From: Pseudomonas neustonica
GTDB taxonomy: Bacteria; Pseudomonadota; Gammaproteobacteria; Pseudomonadales; Pseudomonadaceae
NCBI RefSeq assembly: GCF_003797945.1
Contig: NZ_RKKU01000002.1
Location: 124,001-188,000 of the forward strand
Length of the DNA stretch: 64,000 bases
Reading direction: 5' to 3'
Below, in pieces: positions 63,746-64,000 of the stretch (positions are counted from its first letter, which is position 1; the number at the start of each line of letters is the position of its first letter). The translations under genes and the position numbers were made by a program. The notes beneath the pieces were generated by a model. The model saw nothing but the letters and a program-made list of their open reading frames with translations, did not search any database and was not told the origin of the DNA.

Positions 63746-64000
63746 TCAATGCATGAGTGCGCTGAGTAGCCACAGGCCAAGCAAAATCCAGATGATGCCA
63801 ACGAGGATTCTTCTGCGTAGGAAGGCGCGCACACCGACGTAGATCAGGCACAGCCCCAGTATTACGGCGGCGATACTGAGCAGGCTGCTGTCGACACCGA
63901 GCGCGCGGGCAAAGCCGTTAACGAAGTCTGAGCTGGCATTGCTCAACAGGGTAAACAGCCAGACCAGGCTGTCGATAATAAAGCGGATGACGGTACCGAA
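63746..64000 (-). CDS. Small membrane protein, 5' end cut by the window
   Basis: Open frame running off the end of the window; 84 residues are visible. A TTG at 63946 would give 66 residues, but the frame upstream (FGTVIRFIIDSLVWLFTLLSNASS) is hydrophobic and coding-like, so the gene very likely begins outside. Two membrane segments follow (SLLSIAAVILGLCLIYVGVRAFL and ILVGIIWILLGLWLLSALMH). I do not recognise the family. Confidence 0.5.
   Translation of the reverse strand, partial: FGTVIRFIIDSLVWLFTLLSNASSDFVNGFARALGVDSSLLSIAAVILGLCLIYVGVRAFLRRRILVGIIWILLGLWLLSALMH

Overview
The window reads as chromosomal DNA of a Pseudomonas-type gammaproteobacterium. The strongest reason is gene order. 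pstC-pstA-pstB-phoU, a response regulator, phoR-phoB, ubiA-ubiC, rubredoxin and its reductase, HU, an HDOD protein, recG-oxyR, ridA-spoT-rpoZ-gmk, yicC, rph, a DUF4870 protein, crc-pyrE, argB-algC-dut-coaBC, radC and rpmB-rpmG follow the backbone known from P. aeruginosa (PA5368 down to about PA5315). Crc, the long membrane-anchored AlgC and a nirM-type cytochrome c551 also point to Pseudomonadaceae. I cannot fix the genus or species from the sequence alone. I saw no rRNA, tRNA, CRISPR array, prophage or insertion sequence.

Layout. 1-9 kb: phosphate uptake and sensing (end of pstC, pstA, pstB, phoU; then a response regulator with a degenerate PilZ-like tail; then phoR and phoB), with a cytochrome c551 gene in between. 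9-20 kb: ubiquinone entry (ubiC, ubiA), rubredoxin electron transfer, HU, an HDOD protein, recG and oxyR, a nucleotide-sugar-epimerase-like protein, a lipoprotein sugar dehydrogenase and OsmC. 20-24 kb: ridA, spoT, rpoZ, gmk. 24-31 kb: an accessory block lying where yicC and gmk are usually adjacent. It holds a DUF2254 membrane protein, a GntR regulator and an allantoin-use cluster (NCS1 permease, allantoin/hydantoin racemase, PuuE, AllE, AllA). 31-43 kb: backbone again (yicC to rpmG). 43-52 kb: an M23 peptidase, a fatty-acid desaturase, a GGDEF-EAL protein coupled to a ChrR-like cupin, uppP, a cyclase-family hydrolase and a second diguanylate cyclase. 52-63 kb: acyl-CoA catabolism (etfBA, two acyl-CoA dehydrogenases, a FadB/PimF-like multifunctional enzyme, an IclR regulator, an acyl-CoA ligase, a crotonase and a thioesterase). 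The window ends in a PEBP-family protein and a cut membrane protein.

How parts work together. In the allantoin block the racemase and allantoinase would deliver allantoate, AllE turns S-ureidoglycine into S-ureidoglycolate, and AllA releases glyoxylate and urea. The enzyme from allantoate to ureidoglycine is not in the window. TTGT-NN-ACAA boxes in the divergent racemase/puuE gap, and a one-mismatch copy before the GntR gene, suggest one local regulon. In the acyl-CoA block the same 7-3-7 box (ATTCCGC-NNN-GCAAAAT) precedes both the multifunctional enzyme and the acyl-CoA ligase, which flank the IclR gene. This suggests one regulon that activates an acid, dehydrogenates it through a two-gene acyl-CoA dehydrogenase and passes electrons to EtfBA. 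No thiolase is present here. Start codons were moved from the longest open frame wherever a Shine-Dalgarno site, family length or a neighbouring gene argued for it.
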